From Terriglobia bacterium (lineage in GTDB: Bacteria; Acidobacteriota; Terriglobia; JAIQFV01): a DNA stretch of 64,000 nt. Below the pieces are notes generated by a model. It was not told the DNA's origin, ran no database searches, and was given only the letters and a program-made list of their open reading frames with translations. Shown here piece after piece: positions 18,829 through 27,476 of the stretch; the stretch's first letter is position 1; the number at the start of each line of letters is the position of its first letter. The DNA lies in contig JAIQFV010000018.1 of the NCBI GenBank assembly GCA_020073085.1, positions 43,089 to 107,088 of the forward strand, in the 5' to 3' direction. The position numbers and the translations under genes were made by a program.

Positions 18829-20389
18829 ATGCGACAACTACGTGCGTGGTTCCGGCGGCTGGCCGGTTTGTTCAACAAAACTCGGCGTGATCACGAGCTG
18901 GCCAGCGAACTCGAATCCCATCTACAGATGCATATCGAAGACAATCTTCGATCGGGCATGATTCCTGCGGAGGCTCGCCGGCAGGCCATCCTCCGGCTGG
19001 GTGGCATCGAGCAAGTGAAAGAGCGGTATCGGGACCGTCGTGGAAGCGCCGACTTATCCCCTCCAGCCTGACTGGCGGGTATTTGCCTACCTTACTGTGA
19101 TGACCATGCTGGCCGGGTGTATCGCGGGGTGGGCACCCGCGCTCGAATCTTTGAAGGTCAATCTCCTGGCATCCTTGAGCGGTAGTGAGAGTGTGTTCGG
19201 TCCCGGGACGACACGATGGCGGGCGGGAGATATCCTGATTGCCGCACAAGCAGCCATAAGCGTCGTCCTGCTCGCAATCGCTGGACTCTTTATGCGCGCC
19301 CAATACACGATGATTAACGCGGACCCGGGATTTGAGAGCAAGCAGCTGCTCCTGGTTCCATTGGAGATGGATTCGGCGGAGTTTTCGTCGGGTTCTGCTG
19401 CCTCATTTTACCGCACCCTGGAACAACGTGTGCGAGCCATACCGGGTGTGCGAGCAATTTGCTATGCCAGTTCGCCTCCGGGTTCGAGCGGGGATGAAGC
19501 CGCTATGGAACAAGTCAAGCTCCCGGGTCAAGCGGAAGGATCTGAAAAACTCGCCGGCGTCAATTCCGTGTCACCGGATTTCTTTGAGACCTTCCGAATC
19601 CCGATCGTTGCCGGGCGGAAGTTCCGTGAATCAGACGCCGCTTCTCTGGACTCCTCCTCTGCGATCATCGCCTCTGAAACCTTGGCCCGAACATTCTGGC
19701 CGGGTGAAGACGCACTGGGCAGGGTGATCGAAGATGCCAGGGGCGGCCGGCTGCGGGTGGTGGGCATCGCACGTGATACGAGGTCCGAATTGGGCGCCCT
19801 GGATGGACCTCGCTTCTACCGTCTGTGGATACCTCAAAGCTCCGGCTACTCCTTAATGGTCCGGTTTGTGGGCGCGGCCCGTCCGTCTGCAGAGGTGGTC
19901 AGAAACGTGATCAGGGACCTGGATCACGAAATGCCGGCCTGGCCCCGGACACTTCGCTCGTTGCGGGAGGAAGTGGTTGCGAGGTTTTGGGTGGTTGCCC
20001 GAATGATTCTATTTCTTGGCGTGGTGGCCTTGGCCCTCGCGGTCATCGGCGTGTATGGCGTGGTCGCTCTTACCGTAAGCCGGCGGACGAAGGAGATCGG
20101 CATCCGCATGGCGCTGGGCGCGACCTCGGACCATATCTTTCGTCTGGTTCTCGGCTCGGGCGCCAAGCCGCTTCTCTCCGGATTAGTGGGAGGATTGATC
20201 TTGGCTCTGATCGGGGCAATGGCGATGGCCCGGGTGTTACGAGACCTGCCCGTCCCCCTTGAGGCATGGGACCCGCTGGTCTATTTGGCGATTTCAACAG
20301 CGGTGTCAGGCTCCGCGATGATGGCCTTGTTCGGGCTTGCCCAGTGGTCGAAGAAAGTCGATCCGATGGTGGCCCTGAGGTATGAATAG
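18829..20389 (+). pseudogene. second ADOP permease, internally deleted and frameshifted
   Basis: 18829-19071 encodes an ADOP N-terminus nearly parallel to the intact copy (RDHELASELESHLQMHIEDN, then GGIEQVKERYRDR). It stops being homologous at about residue 70. From about 19040, in the next frame, the sequence resumes in the middle of the permease (YPLQPDWRVFAYLTVMTMLA), matching the intact copy's residues ~463 onward, and continues to PMVALRYE. About 390 residues, including the first membrane block and periplasmic domain, are missing. The downstream ORF (449 residues) is otherwise intact. A separately expressed half-permease cannot be excluded, but decay by deletion is the simpler reading. 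Confidence 0.82.
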
Positions 20390-20488
20390 GAGTATAGATT
20401 GGCAAGGAACTGGAATGAAGTCAGAGTCCAAACATTTTCGAGATCGAAAATGACGATAGCCTCCAATTCGACTCGAGGAGGGATGACC

Positions 20489-20926
20489 TCACACCAAATC
20501 GAAGAGCCGCTGCCTGCGAACGGCCCAATCCTCGCTGGAGAGGATCCGAGGACCGACCTCAATCAATCGTGGCAGCAGATTGAAGACGGAGACAGGACTC
20601 CATTTCACGCCTTGTCGAGTGCGGAATCCCTGACCATTGAGTTCATCCGCCACCTGTGTCAGGTTCTTATCCAGGACGATTAATTCCATTGTCCGCAACA
20701 GGATCAGCTTTTCGGTCTGTTCTTCTTCGAGCGTCACACAATCGCTTCCCACTTTGAGGCCAAAGGGAACCTCACCACTCAGGACACCCGTCTCCCGCTC
20801 TTCCCTTGAGGTCTCACGCTCCCATTCAACAGCCACCAGCTTCCAGCCCGCATCCGTCTTCCGGCGTATGAGTTCCTCAGTCGGAGGAGCGGAGACGACT
20901 TCCCGGACCCGTTCGACCTTTGCCAT
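20489..20926 (-). CDS. small protein with a recombinase-type HTH domain
   Basis: A 145-residue protein. Residues ~78-130 (LLRTMELIVLDKNLTQVADE then LNGQGFRTRQGVKWSPVSVF) resemble the Recombinase helix-turn-helix region of large serine recombinases, which reads 'ELN..G..TR.G..W....V'. No resolvase catalytic domain (Ser nucleophile) is present. The N-terminal ~70 residues (TDAGWKLVAVEWERE) are not recognised. It may be a DNA-binding protein derived from a recombinase or a self-standing regulator. It lies alone between the broken permease and a long AT-rich gap. Confidence 0.55.
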   Translation of the reverse strand: MAKVERVREVVSAPPTEELIRRKTDAGWKLVAVEWERETSREERETGVLSGEVPFGLKVGSDCVTLEEEQTEKLILLRTMELIVLDKNLTQVADELNGQGFRTRQGVKWSPVSVFNLLPRLIEVGPRILSSEDWAVRRQRLFDLV

Positions 20927-21563
20927 AATCCCTCCCTGCTGTTTTGACCTGGTCTCAGACCTTCCGAGCAGAGTCTCTAAGGCCTATTGTTGAAATCCAC
21001 TAGCTTGGTCAGTTGGCCCGGCCGTACAGCCCACGACGATGGACCACGTCTGCCTCGCTTCGACGAGAGTCGGGACACTGATCCTCTTAAGAATGAACAC
21101 AGATTGGTCGAGCAAATTCCGTACCATTCGCATCCTGAGAAATGAGATTGAATTAATGAGGGTTAGTAGAGATTTCCAAATAGCATCTCGCCTCGCGATG
21201 TCCAATTGTGGGATTTCCACTCCCAATATCGGCCAATGGAAGGCCTCGATTGGGAATTATTAAGTAGCGACTCGTCCTGCAATATTCAGTCTGCTTTGAC
21301 CAGAGCCAAACAATCACCATGGGGATTGCCTACTGCTCCATGTAGAGTGTGTGAAACCTCAGGACATCTGCTCCAATCGGTTCGGCTAGCGGCATTACTG
21401 ATTGGAATGTCTACTTTGACTTTTTGGCCTTCTAGATTTAAGGCCGACTACCATCCCCCTATTTAAGGTTCTAGGGAGGGTTCTACGATCTTCAGCGTTT
21501 TCAGATAGGGGGCTCCTGCTTGGGGGAAAACGCTCTGATTGTCACCATTCTAATTGTCAAATA

Positions 21564-21577
21564 GAAACATGTGTTTC
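21564..21577. promoter_or_regulatory. palindrome GAAACATGTGTTTC, activator-site candidate
   Basis: A perfect 6-2-6 inverted repeat (GAAACA TG TGTTTC), about 117-130 bp upstream of the sigma-54-like promoter, the distance expected for an enhancer-binding protein. A related GAAACA-type repeat lies upstream of the AAA+ gene at 54474. The protein that would bind is unknown. Confidence 0.4.
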
Positions 21578-21693
21578 ATAAACAAACATCAACAATAGTA
21601 GCGAATCATTAATGAACATCAAGACTGCCAATAAATAACAACAAATAAACTATAATAACATTATTATCAATACATTATACTGTTTTTTTTGGA

Positions 21694-21710
21694 TTGGCAA
21701 AACGGTTGCT
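21694..21710 (+). promoter_or_regulatory. sigma-54-like promoter (-24/-12)
   Basis: TTGGCAAAACGGTTGCT has GG and GC separated by exactly 10 bp and close agreement with TTGGCAC-N5-TTGC. It lies 59 bp upstream of the ATG of the 21769 gene on the same strand. Confidence 0.6.
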
Positions 21711-21768
21711 GTAGTAAGTGCGTATCGTGAGTTTGAGGGATTGGAACAAAGGAGACAGGGGAGGATAT

Positions 21769-22053
21769 ATGATGAACGAAAGGGTAGCTCAACTGCTGGT
21801 CAATGACATCATGAAGTCCTATTGGGATTCCCGGGACATCCATAAGTCCGATGATTTCGTTACCACTGAGAAATTTGTAAAAAACCTAAGCGACCTTCAA
21901 CTCCAGCTCGAGTTCGCCCTCTACTTCCTCTGCGGGTACGAAAAGAAAGACATCTCCAAATTTCTTCGCAGAAACAAGACCCGAGTTGAGCGAGAAATCA
22001 GTCGGATGCAGGAAATGTACCTGTTGCTGGTCAGGCCTCGAGGGAATGCATAG
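21769..22053 (+). CDS. small HTH-like protein, function unknown
   Basis: A 94-residue protein starting MMNERVAQLLVNDIMK, chosen because GGGAGGAT precedes the ATG; the frame extends to a GTG at 21718 without support. The second half (LQLQLEFALYFLCGYEKKDI then SKFLRRNKTRVEREISRMQE) looks like a sigma-factor region-4/LuxR-type helix-turn-helix, but I cannot assign a family. It sits behind a sigma-54-like promoter in an AT-rich region and ahead of a GC-rich hairpin, so it is probably a single-gene unit. Role is inferred only as possible DNA binding. Confidence 0.6.
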   Translation: MMNERVAQLLVNDIMKSYWDSRDIHKSDDFVTTEKFVKNLSDLQLQLEFALYFLCGYEKKDISKFLRRNKTRVEREISRMQEMYLLLVRPRGNA

Positions 22054-22513
22054 TGCTTCGACGGACAGTAGGAAACCCGACTGACCCCAGGCAATTGAGG
22101 TCCCACATTTCGTATTGCAAGACAACGACTCACAGGAATTATCTGAACCGGGCCAAGAATTTGAAGTTTAAGGAGTTCTAAAAGAAGAATCCTCTCCAAA
22201 GATCCTGCCACAACATCCCTTCCACCCTACGGCCCCGCTTAGGCGGGGCCGCTGCCTTTAGGAGCTACGGCGCAGTTTTTTCATCAATAGCTTATTCCTA
22301 GTTGCGAAATTAGGGGTTCTGTTGGCGAGCTAAGGTCGGAAAAGGGCCGCGAAGATGGTTGAGGGAGTCGACGAGGGATCCTTTTCCCGTCCCCGTCTCG
22401 CACGGAAGGACACCTGGCGACCCGATTAAGCTGTCGAGTCAGATTGCTATGAATGCATCCCAGTCCTTGACTCTCTGAGATCTCTCGCCCCAGGCATGAG
22501 GGGGGGGAGTGGC
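22054..22513. other. intergenic region after the 21769 gene
   Basis: About 460 bp between convergent genes. Apart from the GC-rich hairpin at 22230-22251, I see no gene or RNA in it. Confidence 0.5.
22230..22251. terminator. strong GC hairpin, possible terminator
   Basis: CGGCCCCGC and GCGGGGCCG form a perfect 9-bp stem with a TTAG loop. No long T run follows on either side, so intrinsic termination is plausible but not certain. Confidence 0.5.
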
Positions 22514-24802
22514 CTATCGCGGATTGGATGGAACCTTTTTCCCGAAGCTCAGAGGGGTTCCATCATCGCTAAACAAATTAAGAGTCGATATAGTAGAACC
22601 GGCCGTATTGAGCAAGATGAATTCGGTGCGAAATCCGCCTCCATCTGCAATCTGCGGGAAGATGATAGGGGCGGGGGCAGCCGCATTGGCGTCTGCGATG
22701 GGAAACGTAGTCAGGAGAAAGTCACCCCGGGAATTTGTCAGGGAACGCAGGGTCAGGGCAACGAATGGAACAGGGGACGTGATATCCAGAACTCCGGTAA
22801 AACCAGCCGGAAGGGACGGGATGATTTCATTAATGAATTTCGCGTCATGACCATTACCCTTCAAATCCACAATGCCGCTTCCCAATTGAACGGCGCCGTC
22901 AGGCTGAAAGGCCGTGACTTTCACTTGAAAGGGCACACTGCTGGGTGAGGCAAGGGCCAATCCCGTGTTGTGACCTTCGGATTGATCAATGAAGATATGG
23001 GCATGCGTCGTAGGAACTGCCGGCGGAACTCCTGATTCGGTGACCAGCGTTCCCGCCGGCGTGAAGCTCACTAGGGCCTGTCCAGCCGGGGTATTCGTCC
23101 CGATCCTCGGAGTGATTTGAACCGAACCGGTATTAATAATGTCAGGCGCGCCATCGGTCGACAAGATGTAGGCTGCGAAGGGTAGAATGGAGTAGGTGAA
23201 TGTCGAACTTACGCCGGGCGGATCTCCTACCCGATGTATCCCTAGCGGAGCCCCCTTGTTATCCAGGATTTGAACGGTCCCGGTTTCGGTAGCATTGGAG
23301 GGGTTCATGAGGACCACGGAGGTGGTAAATCCCCCGCCATCGGCGAGCTGCGGAAAGAAGAGGGGTCCAGCCGTTAAGGGTTTGGTCAAGTCTGCCACGG
23401 GCGTCGTTGTGAAGAGCGATTCCCCCCGCTGATTTGTGGTCTGCCTCAATGCCAGGATTGAGACCGGCTGATCGCTGAAAATCTCCAGCACCCCGAACTT
23501 AATGTCAGTTGGAAAATTCTGGGGCAAGACAAACCCTGGCGCGAATTCGCTGAGCTGGTTCATAAATTTAGCGATATGAGTCCCAGGGAGAAGTACGCCG
23601 CCCCCGAATGCCAAAAGTGCCCCGCTCGAATTGTTCAAATCAAAAAAGACGTTCGCCTGAGACGCCCCGGTGTTCACGATGGCGATCCCGGTATTGATGT
23701 CGAGCGCTCCGACGTCTGCAGTATTGGATTTGGTGGCGACCCCCAACCGATAGTCGACGAAGATTTCTGCGTCGGTGGTTGGAGGCGAAGCGGGGACACC
23801 TACCTCACTGATCACCAAGCCGTTCTGGGCAACGCTGAATACCGCGATCCCATAGGGGGCGCTCACCACGCTGGGATCCCCACCTCCATGGACCGCCTTC
23901 TCGGAACTCAAATCCAGAGTGGCGTACCCGGTATGTACAATCCGGTCCGCCCCGGTCGTGGACGCCGTACTGGCCCCCGCGGCAGGGAGAAGGAGGTCAA
24001 TCTGAGAATTCCCTACCCCGGGTGGAGTCTGTGTCAGCGTGAAAACTAGGCCGGCGATCGTCAATTTGGCGGTGCGCGGTGTGGAGCCAGCGCTTGGTAA
24101 CACCGTATAGCCCACCGTCCCGTTCCCCACCCCGGAGTTTCCTGAAATAATTACGACAAACGGGGAGTTGCTAACCGCTGTCCATGGACACGTCGAGGGC
24201 GTCGTCACGACCACGCTGTTGTCCCCCCCACTCGAGGTAAACGTTCTGCTGGTTGGTGTAAGCCGGGTGGGATTGGAGATGGCGACTGAAGCAGTGCTCT
24301 GATTATTACTGGGGTCAGGATCAATGAATGGATTCGGATCGCTACTTGAGGAACCGATGGAGGCATTGTTGAGCAGGACAATACCATCGGCCAAGGCACA
24401 CCCCACGGTAAGAGTCAGCACAACGAGGCTCGGTCCACCCACCTGCAACGATTGATTCACGCAAATGATCGTGGTGGTGACCCCCACCGGGGGGGGTGCG
24501 CATGCCCAACCCGGAGGAGCGGACAGGGCGCGAAAAGAGGTGTTGTCCGGCATGGGAATAGTAAGAATGACGTTGGGTGCGGCCGACGGTCCCCGATTAG
24601 AGATAGAAACGACAAAATCAAAATTGGAGGCCGTGACTGCCGGATTGGATGAGACAGCGGATGAGATCAGCACATCCGCACTCGGGGCCTGTGCCATCGT
24701 AACAGTTAGACTAGTGAAATGACACAAGAGCGCAAAAACAGCCAGTTCGACCCAAGTCAGAAGACGACTCATATGCCGACAATTCTCTTTATTTTGGTTC
24801 AT
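22514..24802 (-). CDS. secreted DUF11/BACON-like protein with two copies of an unnamed module
   Basis: A 762-residue exported protein, started at the ATG at 24802 with GGAGG 8 bp ahead. After a signal peptide (VFALLCHFTSLTVTMAQAP) comes a DUF11 domain (residues ~40-165, NFDFVVSISNRGPSAAPNVI) and a BACON-like Ig domain (~180-255, CPWTAVSNSPFVVIISG). From ~326 there are two copies of a ~180-240-residue module: GVPASPPTT, IAKFMNQL, SILALRQTTNQRGES, PVADL, FPQLADGGGFTTSV; then GVPPAVPTTHAHIFID, NSRGDFLLTTFPIAD, FPQIADGGGFRTEF. The same module occurs in the 60243 protein. No anchor or sorting signal is visible at the C-terminus. Probably a surface or extracellular protein. Confidence 0.75.
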   Translation of the reverse strand: MNQNKENCRHMSRLLTWVELAVFALLCHFTSLTVTMAQAPSADVLISSAVSSNPAVTASNFDFVVSISNRGPSAAPNVILTIPMPDNTSFRALSAPPGWACAPPPVGVTTTIICVNQSLQVGGPSLVVLTLTVGCALADGIVLLNNASIGSSSSDPNPFIDPDPSNNQSTASVAISNPTRLTPTSRTFTSSGGDNSVVVTTPSTCPWTAVSNSPFVVIISGNSGVGNGTVGYTVLPSAGSTPRTAKLTIAGLVFTLTQTPPGVGNSQIDLLLPAAGASTASTTGADRIVHTGYATLDLSSEKAVHGGGDPSVVSAPYGIAVFSVAQNGLVISEVGVPASPPTTDAEIFVDYRLGVATKSNTADVGALDINTGIAIVNTGASQANVFFDLNNSSGALLAFGGGVLLPGTHIAKFMNQLSEFAPGFVLPQNFPTDIKFGVLEIFSDQPVSILALRQTTNQRGESLFTTTPVADLTKPLTAGPLFFPQLADGGGFTTSVVLMNPSNATETGTVQILDNKGAPLGIHRVGDPPGVSSTFTYSILPFAAYILSTDGAPDIINTGSVQITPRIGTNTPAGQALVSFTPAGTLVTESGVPPAVPTTHAHIFIDQSEGHNTGLALASPSSVPFQVKVTAFQPDGAVQLGSGIVDLKGNGHDAKFINEIIPSLPAGFTGVLDITSPVPFVALTLRSLTNSRGDFLLTTFPIADANAAAPAPIIFPQIADGGGFRTEFILLNTAGSTISTLNLFSDDGTPLSFGKKVPSNPR

Positions 24803-24989
24803 GTTCCTTACCTCCGACGTGTTTGACTCCGCACTGGCAGATGAGCGGATCATTCCCAGCCTGCATCCGTTCATCAGGGATTATCGGGGATAAACTGAAG
24901 AGGATACCTCCCAAAAAAATCAGTTGAATACGCGTGCTTCCCGTTCAAGTGTTTCGAGTCAAGGTCGTTCCAAACCCCGCCGGGCCCGC

Positions 24990-26282
24990 TCAGGCGAGAA
25001 CCACTTTCGGCTCCCGGCCATGAACCCCTGCCGTGGCGTTTCGTGTGTCTACAATCCGCCGGGCGCTGGCTACGATGGCAGGGTAGTCATAGCTCGAGTG
25101 GTCTGTCGCGATCACGACGCAGTCATAGCTCGCTAAATTCTCATGAGTCAAGTCCACTGACTTCAATTTGAAGTCATACTTCCGCATCTTATGCAGGGTG
25201 GGAAAGTACGGGTCGTTGTAATCCACTTGCGCTCCGCGGTCCTGAAGCAGTTGAATGATCTTCAGTGACGGAGATTCACGCAGGTCATCGATATCCCTCT
25301 TGTAGGAAACCCCCAGGACCAGGATGCGGGAACCATTAACGCTCTGGCGATTGCGGTTGAGGGCCTCGGTGACCGACTCTACGACGTGAAACGGCATCGC
25401 GGTGTTGATTTCACCCGCCAGCTCAATAAAGCGGGTGGGAAAATCATATTCCTTGGCTTTCCAACTCAAATAGAAGGGATCGATCGGGATGCAATGTCCG
25501 CCCAGGCCCGGACCCGGATAAAACGGGGTGAATCCGAAGGGCTTCGTGGAGGCGGCACTGATCACCTCCCACAGATCGATATCCATGCGTTGGCAAAGCA
25601 GTTTCAGCTCGTTCACCAGCGCGATGTTGACACAGCGGTAGATGTTTTCCAGGAGTTTGCTCATTTCGGCCACACGGGGAGAGGAAACGACCACCACCTT
25701 CTCGAACATCTTCTCATAGACCTCTCTCACAAGAATCCGGGAGTCCTCATTGATTCCGGAAACGACCTTTGGAATCTGATGGGTTTTGAATTGCTTGTTG
25801 CCAGGATCCTCACGCTCCGGGGAGAATCCCACATAAAAATCCCTGCCAGCAGTCAATCCGCTCTTCTCCAGGATTGGCACCAGCAACTCCTCCGTGGTCC
25901 CAGGATATGTGGTGCTCTCCAGGACCACCAGTTGTCCCCGTTGTAAATGGGGAAAAATGGATTCTCCGGTTTGCACAATAAACGTCAGATCCGGCTCCAT
26001 CTTTTCAGTGAGCGGTGTGGGAACGCAGATGATAATTGTCTTCACATCCTTCAGCTCGGCAAAATCAGTCGTCGCCTTGAATTTGCCGGCCTGGGTGATG
26101 GATCGGATGGATTCTTCAGGGATGTGCTTGATATAACTCTTCCCGAGGTTGAGCAACTCGATTTTGCGGGGATCGATGTCGAATCCGTGGACATCGCTCC
26201 CGCGGGTTGCAAATCCGATGACGAGCGGCAATCCCACGTAACCCAATCCGATGATGCCGATCGATGATGCATAATTAGACAT
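24990..26282 (-). CDS. nucleotide-sugar dehydrogenase (WbpA/UDP-GlcNAc 6-dehydrogenase type)
   Basis: A 430-residue UDP-glucose/GDP-mannose dehydrogenase-family enzyme that oxidises the C6 hydroxyl of an NDP-sugar to a carboxylate using two NAD+. Visible are the Rossmann start IGIIGLGYVGLPLVIGFATR, VPTPLTEKMEPDL, ESTTYPGTTEE, FSPEREDPGN, the catalytic Cys in GPGLGGHCIPIDPFYLSWKA, and the C-terminal domain LGVSYKRDIDDLRESPSLKI. The GHCIPIDP pattern favours the WbpA/WbpO branch over Ugd. GGAG precedes the ATG. No other surface-polysaccharide genes are adjacent, so the pathway is open. Confidence 0.9.
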   Translation of the reverse strand: MSNYASSIGIIGLGYVGLPLVIGFATRGSDVHGFDIDPRKIELLNLGKSYIKHIPEESIRSITQAGKFKATTDFAELKDVKTIIICVPTPLTEKMEPDLTFIVQTGESIFPHLQRGQLVVLESTTYPGTTEELLVPILEKSGLTAGRDFYVGFSPEREDPGNKQFKTHQIPKVVSGINEDSRILVREVYEKMFEKVVVVSSPRVAEMSKLLENIYRCVNIALVNELKLLCQRMDIDLWEVISAASTKPFGFTPFYPGPGLGGHCIPIDPFYLSWKAKEYDFPTRFIELAGEINTAMPFHVVESVTEALNRNRQSVNGSRILVLGVSYKRDIDDLRESPSLKIIQLLQDRGAQVDYNDPYFPTLHKMRKYDFKLKSVDLTHENLASYDCVVIATDHSSYDYPAIVASARRIVDTRNATAGVHGREPKVVLA

Positions 26283-26395
26283 GTAAGCTCCGCAAGAATA
26301 GGATCATTTTTGAGACAGGCGAAAGGCATGAACTCCACGACGGCAAGCAGATAAATTTTAGCACAAGTGCGGCGGGCGTGAGAACCGGTTAAGCG

Positions 26396-27334
26396 TCAGG
26401 AGGCCGCGGTTGCCGTGTGTTCTCTTCTCCCTCCGGCCCCCTTCAGTTTGTGCGCCTCCCCTGAATTCAGGATGGAGAGCAGGGCATGCATGGAGGAGGA
26501 GATAATTCGGCCTTTTCGGAAGATAATCGCCAGGGGCCTTTCAAAGGGGAAATCCATGACTCTCAGGCTCCTCAACTTCCTGTTTTTGACTTCAAGTTCC
26601 GCCACCTGCCGGGGAACCATGGAGAGGCCCAGTCCCATTTCCACCGTGCGCTTGATCAATTCGAAATTGTCATACTCCATCTGGATGTCTAACTGGACCC
26701 CCAGCCGGCGAAGAGCCTGCCGGATGGCCTTTCCGGTGGGAAGGCGTTCAGGCAGGAGCACGAACTTCTGGTTAAGGAGATCGCGGAGGTGCACATTGGA
26801 GCGTCGTGCCAGAGGATGGTGGGGCGCACAGATCAGGACGATGGAGTCGGTCACAAACGGGATGGAAGCCACTTCGGGCCGGGCGACCGGGTAAGCCACG
26901 ACCCCCAGGTCGAGGTCACCCGCGGCAATGCTGGCATAGATTCTGTCTGGCAAATCGTATTCGACGTGAAGATCAATTTTGGGGTAGCGGCGGATGAATT
27001 TCTTCAGATATGAAGGCAGCACGTAAAGTCCGATGCTGGGTGAGGCCGCCACCTTCAGGCGTCCCATGGGTTTGCTCTCGCTGTCCAGCATCTCCTGGCG
27101 GGCTTCGTCCAGCCTGGAGAGGATGTCGCGGGCATAGGGCAGAAATAGCTTGCCGTTTTCCGAAAGCAGAACGCGGCGACGGCTGCGCTCAAAAAGGCGA
27201 ACCCCAAGCTCCGACTCGAGCTGTTGGATGCGACGGCTGACTGCCGGCTGAGTAAGAAAATTGTTCCGCGCCGCCCGGGTAAAATTCTTAATGCGCGCCA
27301 GATCCAGGAAAAGCTTCAGTTGAGTCGTGTCCAT
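26396..27334 (-). CDS. LysR family transcriptional regulator
   Basis: A 312-residue LysR protein. The winged HTH is at residues 1-60 (LKLFLDLARIKNFTRAARNN, QPAVSRRIQQLESELGVRLF) and the periplasmic-binding-like effector domain at ~90-295 (LKVAASPSIGLYVLPSYLKK, DLDLGVVAYPVARP). It is transcribed divergently from korAB with a 142-bp gap containing two LysR-like sites, so it probably controls korAB. Effector unknown. Confidence 0.93.
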   Translation of the reverse strand: MDTTQLKLFLDLARIKNFTRAARNNFLTQPAVSRRIQQLESELGVRLFERSRRRVLLSENGKLFLPYARDILSRLDEARQEMLDSESKPMGRLKVAASPSIGLYVLPSYLKKFIRRYPKIDLHVEYDLPDRIYASIAAGDLDLGVVAYPVARPEVASIPFVTDSIVLICAPHHPLARRSNVHLRDLLNQKFVLLPERLPTGKAIRQALRRLGVQLDIQMEYDNFELIKRTVEMGLGLSMVPRQVAELEVKNRKLRSLRVMDFPFERPLAIIFRKGRIISSSMHALLSILNSGEAHKLKGAGGRREHTATAAS

Positions 27335-27349
27335 CGGAGTTATCCAAGT

Positions 27350-27408
27350 TTGACATCAGTTTTATGATTTTAATTCATTTTAGGCATAGAAGCGAATAAT
27401 GATATCAT
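27350..27408. promoter_or_regulatory. LysR/korA divergent control region
   Basis: Contains TTGACA (27350-27355), an imperfect inverted repeat ATGATTTTAATTCAT of T-N11-A form (27364-27378), and a perfect palindrome ATGATATCAT (27399-27408). These are plausible LysR recognition and activation sites; no clean -10 is evident. Confidence 0.4.
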
Positions 27409-27476
27409 CTGAGGCTGGCTTCATTTAGGAAAGTTCCGCTTCACGGCGGGCCTCGAATAAATAAGGAGTGTGCGCG

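Larger units (their letters stand above)
20927..21768. other. long intergenic region, AT-rich in its second half
   Basis: About 840 bp without a supportable gene; short ORFs at 21039-21466 show no family features. From about 21540 to 21690 base composition becomes strongly AT-rich (runs such as AATAAACTATAATAACATTA), unlike the neighbourhood. It contains the palindrome at 21564 and the sigma-54-like promoter at 21694, listed separately. Confidence 0.6.

Noticed and set aside
21206..21466. 86-codon ORF in the AT-rich gap
   Set aside because: No family features and no ribosome-binding site.
20489..22053. Integrated prophage or complete mobile element
   Set aside because: No integrase catalytic domain, structural genes or flanking repeats could be identified.
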